Of a DNA stretch of 26,542 nucleotides, positions 11,625 through 19,438 are shown in pieces. The position numbers and the translations under genes are program-made. A model generated the notes under the pieces. That model saw only the letters and a program-made list of their open reading frames with translations, was not told where the DNA came from and ran no database searches. Location: contig NZ_BMQM01000043.1 of NCBI RefSeq assembly GCF_014648115.1, positions 1 to 26,542 of the forward strand, given 5' to 3'. The stretch comes from Deinococcus seoulensis (GTDB lineage: Bacteria; Deinococcota; Deinococci; Deinococcales; Deinococcaceae). The number at the start of each line of letters is the position of its first letter. Positions within the stretch are counted from its first letter, which is position 1.

Positions 11625-12935
11625 TTACTCGGCGGCTTCCGTGCTGTTCTCTTCGGTGCTGGCTTCCGCGCTGGCCTCGTCGGCAGCGGCTTCGGTCTGC
11701 CCGCCCGCCAGCTGCGCGATGGCCTGCTGCAGCGCCTTCTCGCGGATCAGGCTGGTGTAGTACGAGTTGATGCCGTTCGGCCCGAGCTGCTTGCTCAGGT
11801 CGGCGGGGCTCAGGCCGTTCGCCTGCGCCAGCGCCATCATGGTCTGGTTGAACTCGGCGTCGCTGACCTGAACCTGCAGGTCCTCGGCCAGGCGCTCCAG
11901 GGCCAGGTCGCGCTTCACGCGGGTCTCGGCGTTCTTGCCGAGGTCCGCCATGAACTCGTCGAGCTTGCCCTGCTCCTTCATGAAGGCCTCGTACTCGCCC
12001 CACTTGACGCCCTGGCGGCCCAGGTCGTCCTCGATCTCGGCCTGCATGGCCTCGCGGCGGCGGTCCAGCAGCGCCTGGGGAATGTCGGCGGTCATGCCCT
12101 CGACCAGGTGGTTGATGAACTCCTCGCGGCGGCCAGCCTCGCCTTCCTGCTGCGCGCGGCGTTCCAGTTCACCCTTCAGGTCGGTGCGCAGGCGCTCCAG
12201 CGAGTCGAAGTTCAGGCTCTTGGCGAACTCGTCGTCCAGTTCCTGCAGCTTCTTGGTCTTCACGTCCACGATCTTGACCGTGACGGTGTGCTCGGCGTGC
12301 TCGTGGTCGCCGTGCTGGTGGGCGGGCACGGTGATTTCCACGGTGTCACCCTTGTTCTTGCCCAGCAGCGCGTCGCGCACGTGCGCCTCGGCGACGTCCA
12401 GGTACACGGGGTACGTGCCGCCGTCCTCGCCCTGCTCCTCGATGGTCACCTGGTCGCTGGCCTCGATGGCGCGGTCGGCGTCGTCGAAGGTCGCGTTGCG
12501 TTCCTGCAGGTCGCTCAGGGTGCGGTCCAGGACCTCGTCGGTGATCTCGGGCGCGGCGGCCGTCAGGTTCAGGCCGCTCCAGTCGCCCAGTTTCACTTCG
12601 GGGTAGGTTTCGCCCTTGACGGTGAACTCGAAGGACTGGCCGCTCTTGAGGGGCTGCGGGTCGATGTTGGCGTCCACGAGGCTGAGCTTCAGTTCACGGG
12701 CAGCCTGGGAGTAGTGGGTTTCCAGCAGACGGTCACGCACTTCCTGCTCGACGTAACCCTTCCCGACGCGGCCCTCGATGACCTTGCGGGGCGCCTTGCC
12801 GGGGCGGAAGCCGGGGACGCGCACGTCGCGCGCCAGTCCGGCCCACACCTGGTCGTATGCGCGGTTCACTTCGGCGGCGGGCACCGACACCTTGAATTCC
12901 ACCTTGTTGCCTTCTCTGCTGATCAGCTCTGCCAT
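11625..12935 (-). CDS. tig: Trigger factor, ribosome-bound chaperone
   Basis: The 436-residue protein meets nascent chains at the ribosome exit tunnel. The N-terminal ribosome-docking motif is clear (PGFRPGKAPRKVIE, residues 41-54). An FKBP-like peptidyl-prolyl isomerase domain follows (about 155-240) and then the helical chaperone domain. The FKBP part carries a His-rich loop (PAHQHGDHEHAEH, residues 204-216), and the protein ends in an acidic Glu/Ala/Ser tail. ATG 12935 gives MAELISREGNKVEF, with a weak GGGAG upstream. It is flanked by its own terminator and by tRNA genes, not by clpP/clpX as in many bacteria. Confidence 0.96.
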   Translation of the reverse strand: MAELISREGNKVEFKVSVPAAEVNRAYDQVWAGLARDVRVPGFRPGKAPRKVIEGRVGKGYVEQEVRDRLLETHYSQAARELKLSLVDANIDPQPLKSGQSFEFTVKGETYPEVKLGDWSGLNLTAAAPEITDEVLDRTLSDLQERNATFDDADRAIEASDQVTIEEQGEDGGTYPVYLDVAEAHVRDALLGKNKGDTVEITVPAHQHGDHEHAEHTVTVKIVDVKTKKLQELDDEFAKSLNFDSLERLRTDLKGELERRAQQEGEAGRREEFINHLVEGMTADIPQALLDRRREAMQAEIEDDLGRQGVKWGEYEAFMKEQGKLDEFMADLGKNAETRVKRDLALERLAEDLQVQVSDAEFNQTMMALAQANGLSPADLSKQLGPNGINSYYTSLIREKALQQAIAQLAGGQTEAAADEASAEASTEENSTEAAE

Positions 12936-13107
12936 TGGGTCTCCCGTCTGCGTGTCCGGACCTGCGCCCCACGGGGGGGGCGGCGGTCAGGGACGCGTTC
13001 CTCTGTTGATTCTGCCGTGCCGATCACGCCGCCACCGGGGCGGGGGCGCGCGACATGCCGCCCGACATCATAGTGCATTTGTCCGGCGGTACCTGCGGGA
13101 AGCAGTG

Positions 13108-13149
13108 GCAGCGGCGGCCGGACCCCCTGAGAGGTCCGGCCGCCGCTGC
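13108..13149 (-). terminator. Long perfect hairpin after tRNA-Leu
   Basis: A 17-bp perfect stem (arms 13108-13124 and 13133-13149) with an 8-nt loop lies 8 nt after the tRNA-Leu CCA end. No T run follows, but its position indicates termination or 3' processing of the tRNA transcript. Confidence 0.7.
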
Positions 13150-13157
13150 GCCGCTCT

Positions 13158-13241
13158 GGTGCGGGAAAAGGGACTTGAACCCTCAAGGATTGCTCCGCCA
13201 GATCCTAAGTCTGGTGCGTCTACCAGTTCCGCCATCCCCGC
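13158..13241 (-). tRNA. tRNA-Leu(UAG)
   Basis: This class II tRNA has acceptor GCGGGGA, anticodon loop CTTAGGA (anticodon UAG), a long variable arm, the T-arm GGGTTCAAGTCCC and an encoded CCA. It lies about 100 nt downstream of tRNA-His on the same strand. Confidence 0.95.
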
Positions 13242-13246
13242 GTGTG

Positions 13247-13269
13247 CCCTGACCCTGGTGTGGTCAGGG
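13247..13269. other. Hairpin between tRNA-Leu and the tRNA-His terminator
   Basis: CCCTGACC (13247-13254) pairs with GGTCAGGG (13262-13269). It may be a 5' processing structure of tRNA-Leu or a second termination signal. Confidence 0.4.
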
Positions 13270-13277
13270 GGTAAAAA

Positions 13278-13337
13278 GAGTTAAAAAGGTTGAGTTAAAA
13301 AGGTTCCGGCCCTCTGCATCGCTGCGGGGCCGGAACC
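13278..13337 (-). terminator. Terminator of tRNA-His with duplicated T run
   Basis: GGTTCCGGCCC (13302-13312) pairs with GGGCCGGAACC (13327-13337), and the minus strand continues with TTTTT. The tract after the stem is a perfect 14-bp tandem duplication of GAGTTAAAAAGGTT (13278-13291 and 13292-13305), so the transcript meets two T runs, with a third T5 shortly after. Confidence 0.85.
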
Positions 13338-13341
13338 GGTC

Positions 13342-13419
<78 letters not shown>

Positions 13420-13454
13420 GTACCTTTGTCGCCCACGTCCTGTCAGGCCCACAC

Positions 13455-13483
13455 AGCTTAAGGGTGCGGGGGCGGCGTGTCAA
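13455..13483 (-). promoter_or_regulatory. Promoter of tRNA-His
   Basis: TTGACA (13478-13483) and TAAGCT (13455-13460) on the minus strand are 17 bp apart. The -35 box is perfect consensus, as expected for stable RNA. The start point would be about 28 nt before the tRNA. Confidence 0.85.
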
Positions 13484-13503
13484 TCACCCCCCTGTCTCTG
13501 CTC

Positions 13504-13543
13504 CTGCCCGGCGCACCCCGGTCGGGGCCAGGGTGCCGGGCAG
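13504..13543 (-). terminator. Terminator of the oxidase operon
   Basis: CTGCCCGG(CG)CACCC pairs with GGGTGCCGGGCAG across a loop that itself contains CCCCGGTCGGGG. It begins 9 nt after the cytochrome c stop and has no T run. Confidence 0.6.
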
Positions 13544-13552
13544 GGGGGCAGG

Positions 13553-14002
13553 TCAGGGCAGCGTCTTCAGGTACTCCTGGAGTGCCGCGAGTTGTTCCGG
13601 CGTGGCGTCCTGGCCGTCCAGGCCGACCTGCGCGATGCGTGGCATCACGGCGCCCAGCGTGCGGCCGTCCGGGGTGACGCCCTGCATCACGGCCCGCTGG
13701 AAGTCCGGGGCGGCCCACGCGGCGGGGGCTTTCAGGGCCGGGCCGAGGCCCCCCTGGCCCTGCGCGCCGTGGCAGCCGGCGCAGTTCCCGGCGAACAGCG
13801 TCTGTCCGTCGGGGACGGTGGCGTGCACGGCGGTGACGGTCGCGCCGCCCGTGCCTGCCAGGCCCTGCCCGGTGCGGTACCCCCAGACGCCCAGGCTGAC
13901 GGTGGCGGTCACGAAGAGCACGAAGGCGCCGATTTCACGGACGGTGAAGCCACGTTCGGAGGGGTCGGGCGTGAGGTCCGGGGTGAGGTCAGGTCCGTTC
14001 AC
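13553..14002 (-). CDS. Membrane-anchored cytochrome c
   Basis: The 149-residue protein has one N-terminal membrane helix (about residues 24-42) followed by a class I cytochrome c domain on the outer face. The heme motif is CAGCH (Cys74, Cys77, His78), and the axial methionine is probably Met120 in GAVMPRI. It is likely the electron donor to the adjacent oxidase, or a fixed subunit of it. The start codon read is GTG, 3 nt after the stop of subunit I, so the two are translationally linked. The uncleaved-anchor interpretation rests on the absence of a clear signal cleavage site. Confidence 0.9.
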   Translation of the reverse strand: MNGPDLTPDLTPDPSERGFTVREIGAFVLFVTATVSLGVWGYRTGQGLAGTGGATVTAVHATVPDGQTLFAGNCAGCHGAQGQGGLGPALKAPAAWAAPDFQRAVMQGVTPDGRTLGAVMPRIAQVGLDGQDATPEQLAALQEYLKTLP

Positions 14003-14005
14003 GGG

Positions 14006-15793
14006 TCACCACAGCCTCTGGCCGGGCACGGCCTGGTAGTTCGCCAGCATGGGCGCGATGACCGGGCCGTACACCAGCGCGACCAGGATCAGGGCCAGCA
14101 GCGTCAGGGCCAGCAGCGGCTCGGTGTGCCGGACCAGCGGAGTGGCGGCCGTCAGGGACGCCCCGGCGGGGCTGATGGTGTCACTGACGGGAATGGCGGT
14201 GTCTTCCGGGTTATCGCGCCGCGCCGAGAGCAGCGTGCGGAACAGCACCGTGAAGAACGTCAGGCCCGCCACGAGCAGGATCACGCCGCTCAGGGCGGTC
14301 AGGGCGCGGGGCACGCCCAGGTTCATGGCGTCGTACGCGGCCTGCTGGGCGCTGGCGCTGACCTGCGCGCGCCGGGGCACGCCCGCCAGTCCCTGCCAGT
14401 GCATGCCCAGCGCGAACAGCATCATCCCGCCGAACCACAGCCACGCCGAGGCGAGCGCGGCGCGCGGCGCGAACAGGCGCTTGCCGGTCAGGTGCGGCAC
14501 CAGCCAGAACGCCACGCCCATGAACGTCAGGGTGGTGGCGGTACCCACCGTGATGTGAAAGTGACCGGGAATCCAGGCGGTGTTGTGCACGACCGGCGCG
14601 AACGCGATGCTGGCGTTCACGATGCCGCCCGCCCCGCCGAAGATGAACGACACCATGGCCAGCACCTGCGCGGTCACGCTGGCGTTCCCCCACGGCAGGC
14701 GGCGCATCCAGCCGACCACGCCCCGGCCGCCGCGCGCACGGGCGGCGTCTTCCAGCGAGGCGGCGACGCTGAAGGCGGTCAGGAGGCTGGGCACCGCCAC
14801 CAGGAAGGTCAGGAACATGTGAATGACCTTCCAGCTGCTCTGCACGTTCGGGTCGGCGTACTGGTGGTGCAGGCCGACGGGCACGCTGAACACCAGGAAC
14901 ATCGCGAACGACAGCCGGGTCAGGCCCTCGCTGGCCATGCGCCCACCGGCCTGCCGGGGCAGGAAGGCGTACCAGCTGACGTACGCCGGGAGCAGCCAGA
15001 AGTACACGATGGGGTGCCCGGTCCACCAGAACAGCGTGCGGGCCAGCAGCGGGTCCACGCCGCGCGTGAGGCCCAGCGACCAGGGGATCAGCATGACCAC
15101 GACCTCGACCACCAGACCCAGGGCGGCCACGGCCCACATCAGCCACGTGGCGACGCTCATGTACGTGACGACCGGCGTCACGCGGCCCGGATGCGCGCGT
15201 TTCCAGGCCAGCCACGTCCACACGACCTGACCGGCGACCAGCAGGCTCGCGGCGACCATCACGCCCGCCCCGATGTAGAACACGGGACTGCCTTCCAGCG
15301 GCGGGTAGAAGGTGTACAGGACCGTGGCGTCGTTGCTCAGCAGTGGCACGGCGGCCGTGAGCAGTCCGGCGGTCATCAGCACGTACGTGAACCACGCGAA
15401 GCGCAGGTTGGGGCGCGCGCCGCCCGCCTGGGTCAGTTCACGCAGCGGCAGGTACAGCAACCAGCCGCTGATGAAGAACTGCGTGAACACCAGCGCGTTC
15501 AGCACGCCGTGCAGCGTGAGGCCCTGGTAGTACGACCTGATCAGGGCTTTCAGGAGCGGGTACTCGTACACGTTGACGCCGCCGTAGTTCAGGGCCTGGA
15601 GTGGCCCCAGCATCACGCCGATGAACAGGGCCAGGAAGGCCGTGACCACGTAGTACTGCGTGAGGGTCTTCAGGCCGGTCAGGGCAGCGGCGTCGGTCAC
15701 GCCGCTCAGGCCGCCCGTGGCAGACGAACCTGCGGGCGCGGCGGGTGCCGGGCGTTCCGGCGCGCGTGAGGGAGCGGGGTGGGAGGTGGTCAC
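14006..15793 (-). CDS. cbaA: ba3-type cytochrome c oxidase subunit I
   Basis: The 595-residue, multi-helix protein is the catalytic heme-copper subunit that reduces O2 to water and pumps protons. Metal ligands are visible: His95 (HGVLNALVFTQFF, low-spin heme), His260 and crosslinked Tyr264 (WWTGHPIVYFWLLP), His309-His310 (GLHHQYADP, CuB), His411 and His413 (GHFHITVGT, high-spin heme and low-spin heme). The sequence pattern is that of family B (ba3) oxidases as in Thermus thermophilus, not the aa3 type. Translation starts at GTG, overlapping the subunit II stop (GTGA). ba3 enzymes have high O2 affinity, which suggests use at low oxygen. Confidence 0.95.
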   Translation of the reverse strand: MTTSHPAPSRAPERPAPAAPAGSSATGGLSGVTDAAALTGLKTLTQYYVVTAFLALFIGVMLGPLQALNYGGVNVYEYPLLKALIRSYYQGLTLHGVLNALVFTQFFISGWLLYLPLRELTQAGGARPNLRFAWFTYVLMTAGLLTAAVPLLSNDATVLYTFYPPLEGSPVFYIGAGVMVAASLLVAGQVVWTWLAWKRAHPGRVTPVVTYMSVATWLMWAVAALGLVVEVVVMLIPWSLGLTRGVDPLLARTLFWWTGHPIVYFWLLPAYVSWYAFLPRQAGGRMASEGLTRLSFAMFLVFSVPVGLHHQYADPNVQSSWKVIHMFLTFLVAVPSLLTAFSVAASLEDAARARGGRGVVGWMRRLPWGNASVTAQVLAMVSFIFGGAGGIVNASIAFAPVVHNTAWIPGHFHITVGTATTLTFMGVAFWLVPHLTGKRLFAPRAALASAWLWFGGMMLFALGMHWQGLAGVPRRAQVSASAQQAAYDAMNLGVPRALTALSGVILLVAGLTFFTVLFRTLLSARRDNPEDTAIPVSDTISPAGASLTAATPLVRHTEPLLALTLLALILVALVYGPVIAPMLANYQAVPGQRLW

Positions 15794-16425
15794 GGAGTCT
15801 CCTTGGCGGGGGTGGTGCCGGGTGTGACGGCAGGGGTGGAGGCGCTGGCGGGTTCCTCGACGATGAAGCGGGTGATCATGTTCTGGTGCCCGGCGCCGCA
15901 GTACTCGTTGCAGATGACGTGCTGCTCGCCCAGGTGCCGGAACGTCACCTCGAACGACGCGACGTGACCGGGCAGGATCTCGGCGTTGATGTTCGTGCCC
16001 GTCACCTGAAACCCGTGCACCACGTCGGTCGCCGTGACGTGCAGCGTGATCTTCTGCCCGGCCGGGACGCGCAGGACCGGCGGGTCGAAGGTGAAGGCGC
16101 GCGCCACGATGTACGCCTGAAGGCCCTGCGGGGTCTGCACCAGTCCGGGCGTCCCGAACGGCGTGGCCGACAGGCGCGCGGGGTCCAGGCGACCCTCGCG
16201 GATGACCGCGCCGTGCCCGCCGCCCACCCCGGCAGTCAGCAGCGGGAAGGTGCCGCCGATCATGCTGCCCAGCACGCCCGTGAACAGCAGGACCGTCATG
16301 ACGAGCGCGATGCCCAGCCAGATGGTCTCGTAGCGTTCCAGCGTGTGGTGATCCAGGCCGCCTGCCGGTGCTCCGGCCGGGGCTGCGTGGGGTGCTCCGT
16401 GGGGTGCTTCCTGGGGTGGGGTCAC
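15790..16425 (-). CDS. cbaB: ba3-type cytochrome c oxidase subunit II (CuA)
   Basis: The 211-residue protein has a single membrane helix at about 34-58 and an outer cupredoxin domain. The CuA site is complete: His137 (VVHGFQV), Cys172 and Cys176 (CNEYC), His180 and Met183 (GAGHQNM). It accepts electrons from cytochrome c and passes them to subunit I. Start codon is GTG, 1 nt after the stop of the small subunit. A His/Ala/Pro-rich N-terminal stretch precedes the helix. Confidence 0.95.
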   Translation of the reverse strand: MTPPQEAPHGAPHAAPAGAPAGGLDHHTLERYETIWLGIALVMTVLLFTGVLGSMIGGTFPLLTAGVGGGHGAVIREGRLDPARLSATPFGTPGLVQTPQGLQAYIVARAFTFDPPVLRVPAGQKITLHVTATDVVHGFQVTGTNINAEILPGHVASFEVTFRHLGEQHVICNEYCGAGHQNMITRFIVEEPASASTPAVTPGTTPAKETP

Positions 16426-16426
16426 G

Positions 16427-16576
16427 TCAGGCCCGTCCGTTCAGGATGCCCAGCACCAGCATCCACAGGGTGCTGATGGCCAGGATCAGCACGCTCACCA
16501 CGAACAGCGTGCCGGTGGGCGGGGCGGCCTTCGCGGGACGGGACGCCGGGGCCTGGGGGGAGCGGGGGGCGCTCAC
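16427..16576 (-). CDS. Small single-helix oxidase subunit (IIa-like)
   Basis: This 49-residue frame encodes a Pro/Ala/Arg-rich N-terminus followed by one hydrophobic helix (about residues 24-45, from LFVVSVLILAIS to LGIL) and a short NGRA tail. It is packed between the CBS gene (GTGA overlap, start at 16576) and subunit II (1 nt gap), with no room for anything else. The ba3 oxidase of Thermus thermophilus contains a 34-residue one-helix subunit IIa, and this is the likely counterpart by position and topology. Its short length makes it easy to miss. Homology is inferred, not aligned. Confidence 0.8.
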   Translation of the reverse strand: MSAPRSPQAPASRPAKAAPPTGTLFVVSVLILAISTLWMLVLGILNGRA

Positions 16577-17076
16577 GCGAGCCCTCCGCCGGCGGTTCCG
16601 GCCGTGAGGTCCTCGGGCGCCAGGGTCTCTGGCGCGAGGCTGTCCGGAACGGGGCTGTCCGGCGCGTTGCCGTGCGGGGCCGCGTAGTCGCGCAGCACGT
16701 CGCTGACGGTGATCACGCCCATCAGCTGCCCGTACTCGTTCAGGACCGGCAGGGCGCCCACGCGGTGCGTGAGCATGGTCTGCGCGGCGTCGCGGGCCGG
16801 GGCGTGCAGGGTGGTGGTCAGGACGCTGCGGCGCATGACGTCCGAGACGTGCAGCGCGGCCAGCCGGGTCGTGGCCTCCCAGGGAGACAGGGTGCTGAGG
16901 CGGCTGGGCATCGCCTCGCGCAGGTCGCGGTCCGTGACGATCCCGACCAGTCGGGGGCCGTCCATGACCGGCAGGCGGCGGATTCCGCGTGACCGCATCA
17001 GGTGCGCGGCGTCGGCCAGCGGCAGGGTGGGCGGGACGGTCACGGGGGGGGTGCTCATCAGTTCATGTACGCGCAT
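16573..17076 (-). CDS. CBS-domain pair protein
   Basis: The 167-residue soluble protein consists of two CBS motifs (about residues 1-60 and 77-140, with RRLPVMDGPRLVGIVTDRDL and GALPVLNEYGQLMGVITVSDVL) plus a Pro/Ala/Glu-rich tail. CBS pairs bind adenine nucleotides or related ligands and act as sensors. The ATG is preceded by GGAGG with 7 nt spacing. As the first gene of the ba3 oxidase operon, overlapping the small subunit by 4 bases, it may tie oxidase synthesis or activity to energy charge. That role is inference; no output domain is present. Confidence 0.85.
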   Translation of the reverse strand: MRVHELMSTPPVTVPPTLPLADAAHLMRSRGIRRLPVMDGPRLVGIVTDRDLREAMPSRLSTLSPWEATTRLAALHVSDVMRRSVLTTTLHAPARDAAQTMLTHRVGALPVLNEYGQLMGVITVSDVLRDYAAPHGNAPDSPVPDSLAPETLAPEDLTAGTAGGGLA

Positions 17077-17111
17077 GGGAAACCTCCATGCACCGAGCCT
17101 GAAATGAGCGT

Positions 17112-17129
17112 GTTACGGAGGCATTACGG
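17112..17129 (-). promoter_or_regulatory. Heptamer direct repeat upstream of the oxidase operon
   Basis: On the minus strand CCGTAAT and CCGTAAC are separated by 4 bp (11-bp period), 36 nt before the CBS start codon. Heptamer direct repeats with 4-bp spacing are the known binding pattern of SARP regulators, and a BTAD/SARP-like gene lies immediately upstream. A matching -10 box is not clear. Confidence 0.4.
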
Positions 17130-17137
17130 CCCCCATC

Positions 17138-17212
17138 CCACCATGATCCCGGCCACCATGATCTGGGCCGCCGTGGTCCGGGCCGCCGTGCTCCGGGTCA
17201 CAGGGGTCCGGG
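17138..17212. repeat. Degenerate 15-bp tandem repeat, five units
   Basis: The units read CCACCATGATCCCGG, CCACCATGATCTGGG, CCGCCGTGGTCCGGG, CCGCCGTGCTCCGGG and TCACAGGGGTCCGGG. The array fills the gap between the regulator stop codon and the heptamer repeat. The gradual change of units from one end to the other suggests an old expansion. Confidence 0.75.
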
Positions 17213-17214
17213 CG

Positions 17215-18063
17215 TTACCGGCCGCTCTTCCCTGTCTGCGAATCGACCGGCGACCCGACCGGCTGGAAGGTGGTGTTCACGCAGGGCAACTCGCCGCCTT
17301 TCAGGCGTTCGGCGAGGGCCTCGGTGTCGGGCATGGGCGTGTCGCCGATCTCGCGGGTCAGATAGGCGCGGTAACGGCGGTAGTGCTCGGTGGCGGCGTA
17401 GCGGCCGCGCGTCATGGCGAGGCAGGCCATCAGGCGCTGGTGGTGGTCCTCGCCGATCAGCGGGTCGGTCGCGGCGGCCCGCACGAGTTCCTGCGCGGCC
17501 AGCGGGCACTCGTGCGCGTCGCAGTGCAGGCGCGCCAGGGTCAGGTGCGCGGCGACCAGGGCGGCGCGGTGCGTCTCGCGGGCCTGCTGCACCCACTCGC
17601 CGTTCAGGTGCGGCAGGTACTCGCCGTCGGCGGCGGCCAGGGCGCGGCGCAGCCCCTGCTCCTGCTCGCGGGGGGTGGCGTACGCGGCGTTCAGGGCGCC
17701 GTGCAGGGCGTGCGTGTCACTGGCGGCCAGCAGGTCCGGGTGCAGCGCGTACCGGCCGCGCACCTCGGTCACGGCGTCCGCGCAGCCCAGCGCGGCCCGC
17801 AGGCGGTGCAGCGCCACCCGGAAACGGTTCGCGGCGGCCGGGGTGTCCTCCAGCCCCCACAGGTCACTCAGGAGGTCGTGGCGGTAGCGGCCGTCCGGGT
17901 GGGCGTGCAGGTACCACAGGAGTTCCTCGGCGCTGCGGGCGGGCCACACGACGGGCGCGCCGTTCACGAACACGTCCGCCTGCCCCAGCGTGCGCAGCAG
18001 CCAGGTGGGCGCAGGAAGGGCGGAAGGCGTCTGGGTCTGGGGTTGGGTCTGGGGTGTCGTCAT
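17215..18063 (-). CDS. BTAD/SARP-like transcriptional regulator
   Basis: The 282-residue protein starts with a Gln/Thr/Pro-rich segment, then a region of winged-helix type (about 20-105: LLRTLGQADVFVNG, WPARSAEELLWYLHAH, YRHDLLSDLWG, ANRFRVALHRLRAALG), then an alpha-helical TPR-like bacterial transcriptional activation domain (about 110-265, with EYLPHLNGEWVQQARE and GRYAATEHYRRYRAYLTREIG). This matches SARP-type activators. ATG 18063 has GGAGG 6 nt upstream; the frame is open further upstream but would run through the divergent acyl-CoA dehydrogenase promoter. Likely targets are the co-directional oxidase operon or its own promoter region (inference). Confidence 0.8.
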   Translation of the reverse strand: MTTPQTQPQTQTPSALPAPTWLLRTLGQADVFVNGAPVVWPARSAEELLWYLHAHPDGRYRHDLLSDLWGLEDTPAAANRFRVALHRLRAALGCADAVTEVRGRYALHPDLLAASDTHALHGALNAAYATPREQEQGLRRALAAADGEYLPHLNGEWVQQARETHRAALVAAHLTLARLHCDAHECPLAAQELVRAAATDPLIGEDHHQRLMACLAMTRGRYAATEHYRRYRAYLTREIGDTPMPDTEALAERLKGGELPCVNTTFQPVGSPVDSQTGKSGR

Positions 18064-18155
18064 GCGACCTCCGGGCAACGGGAGAACTGTCCGTATCCTG
18101 ACAGGTTCCGGCGGGCGGGCGTGTGATCCGCACCCCCCTTGCCCGCCCGGAGCGG

Positions 18156-18161
18156 TAGTGT
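18156..18161 (+). promoter_or_regulatory. -10 box of acyl-CoA dehydrogenase, leaderless-type
   Basis: TAGTGT ends 8 nt before the ATG at 18170. There is no good -35 box and no AGGAGG-type site, so a leaderless mRNA is likely. Confidence 0.5.
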
Positions 18162-18169
18162 GGGGGCAC

Positions 18170-19309
<1,140 letters not shown>

Positions 19310-19312
<3 letters not shown>

Positions 19313-19437
19313 GTACACTGCGTTTATCTTGTAGATAAACCGCGCGGAGCGCGTAGCAGAAGAAAGTACGTTGGAGCGGGAATGGAGAGGTTCCGGCGCT
19401 TTCCCGGAATCTCGCAATGTTAGCTTCAACGTACTTA
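19310..19437. repeat. Hairpin-rich element between convergent genes
   Basis: The 128-bp sequence begins TAAGTACACTG and ends in the complement of TAAGTACGTTG, an 11-bp terminal inverted repeat with two transitions. Inside are GTTTATC/GATAAAC, CGCGC/GCGCG, a 14-bp stem with one G-T wobble (AAGTACGTTGGAGC with GCTTCAACGTACTT) and TTCCGG/CCGGAA at its tip. The first three bases are the acyl-CoA dehydrogenase stop, and the other end is 1 nt from the esterase stop. It looks like a small mobile or structured repeat and probably acts as a two-way terminator. Only one copy is in the window, so repeat status is unproven. Confidence 0.65.
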
Positions 19438-19438
19438 G

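Noticed and set aside
13592..15769. 725-codon open frame opposite the cytochrome c and oxidase subunit I genes
   Set aside because: It spans two genes on the opposite strand, is extremely Gln/Arg/His-rich, and has no ribosome binding site.
18087..18104. Inverted repeat CTGTC-N8-GACAG between the regulator and the acyl-CoA dehydrogenase
   Set aside because: Five-base arms are expected by chance in GC-rich DNA, and the position does not align with a recognisable promoter. It is kept only as a weak operator idea.
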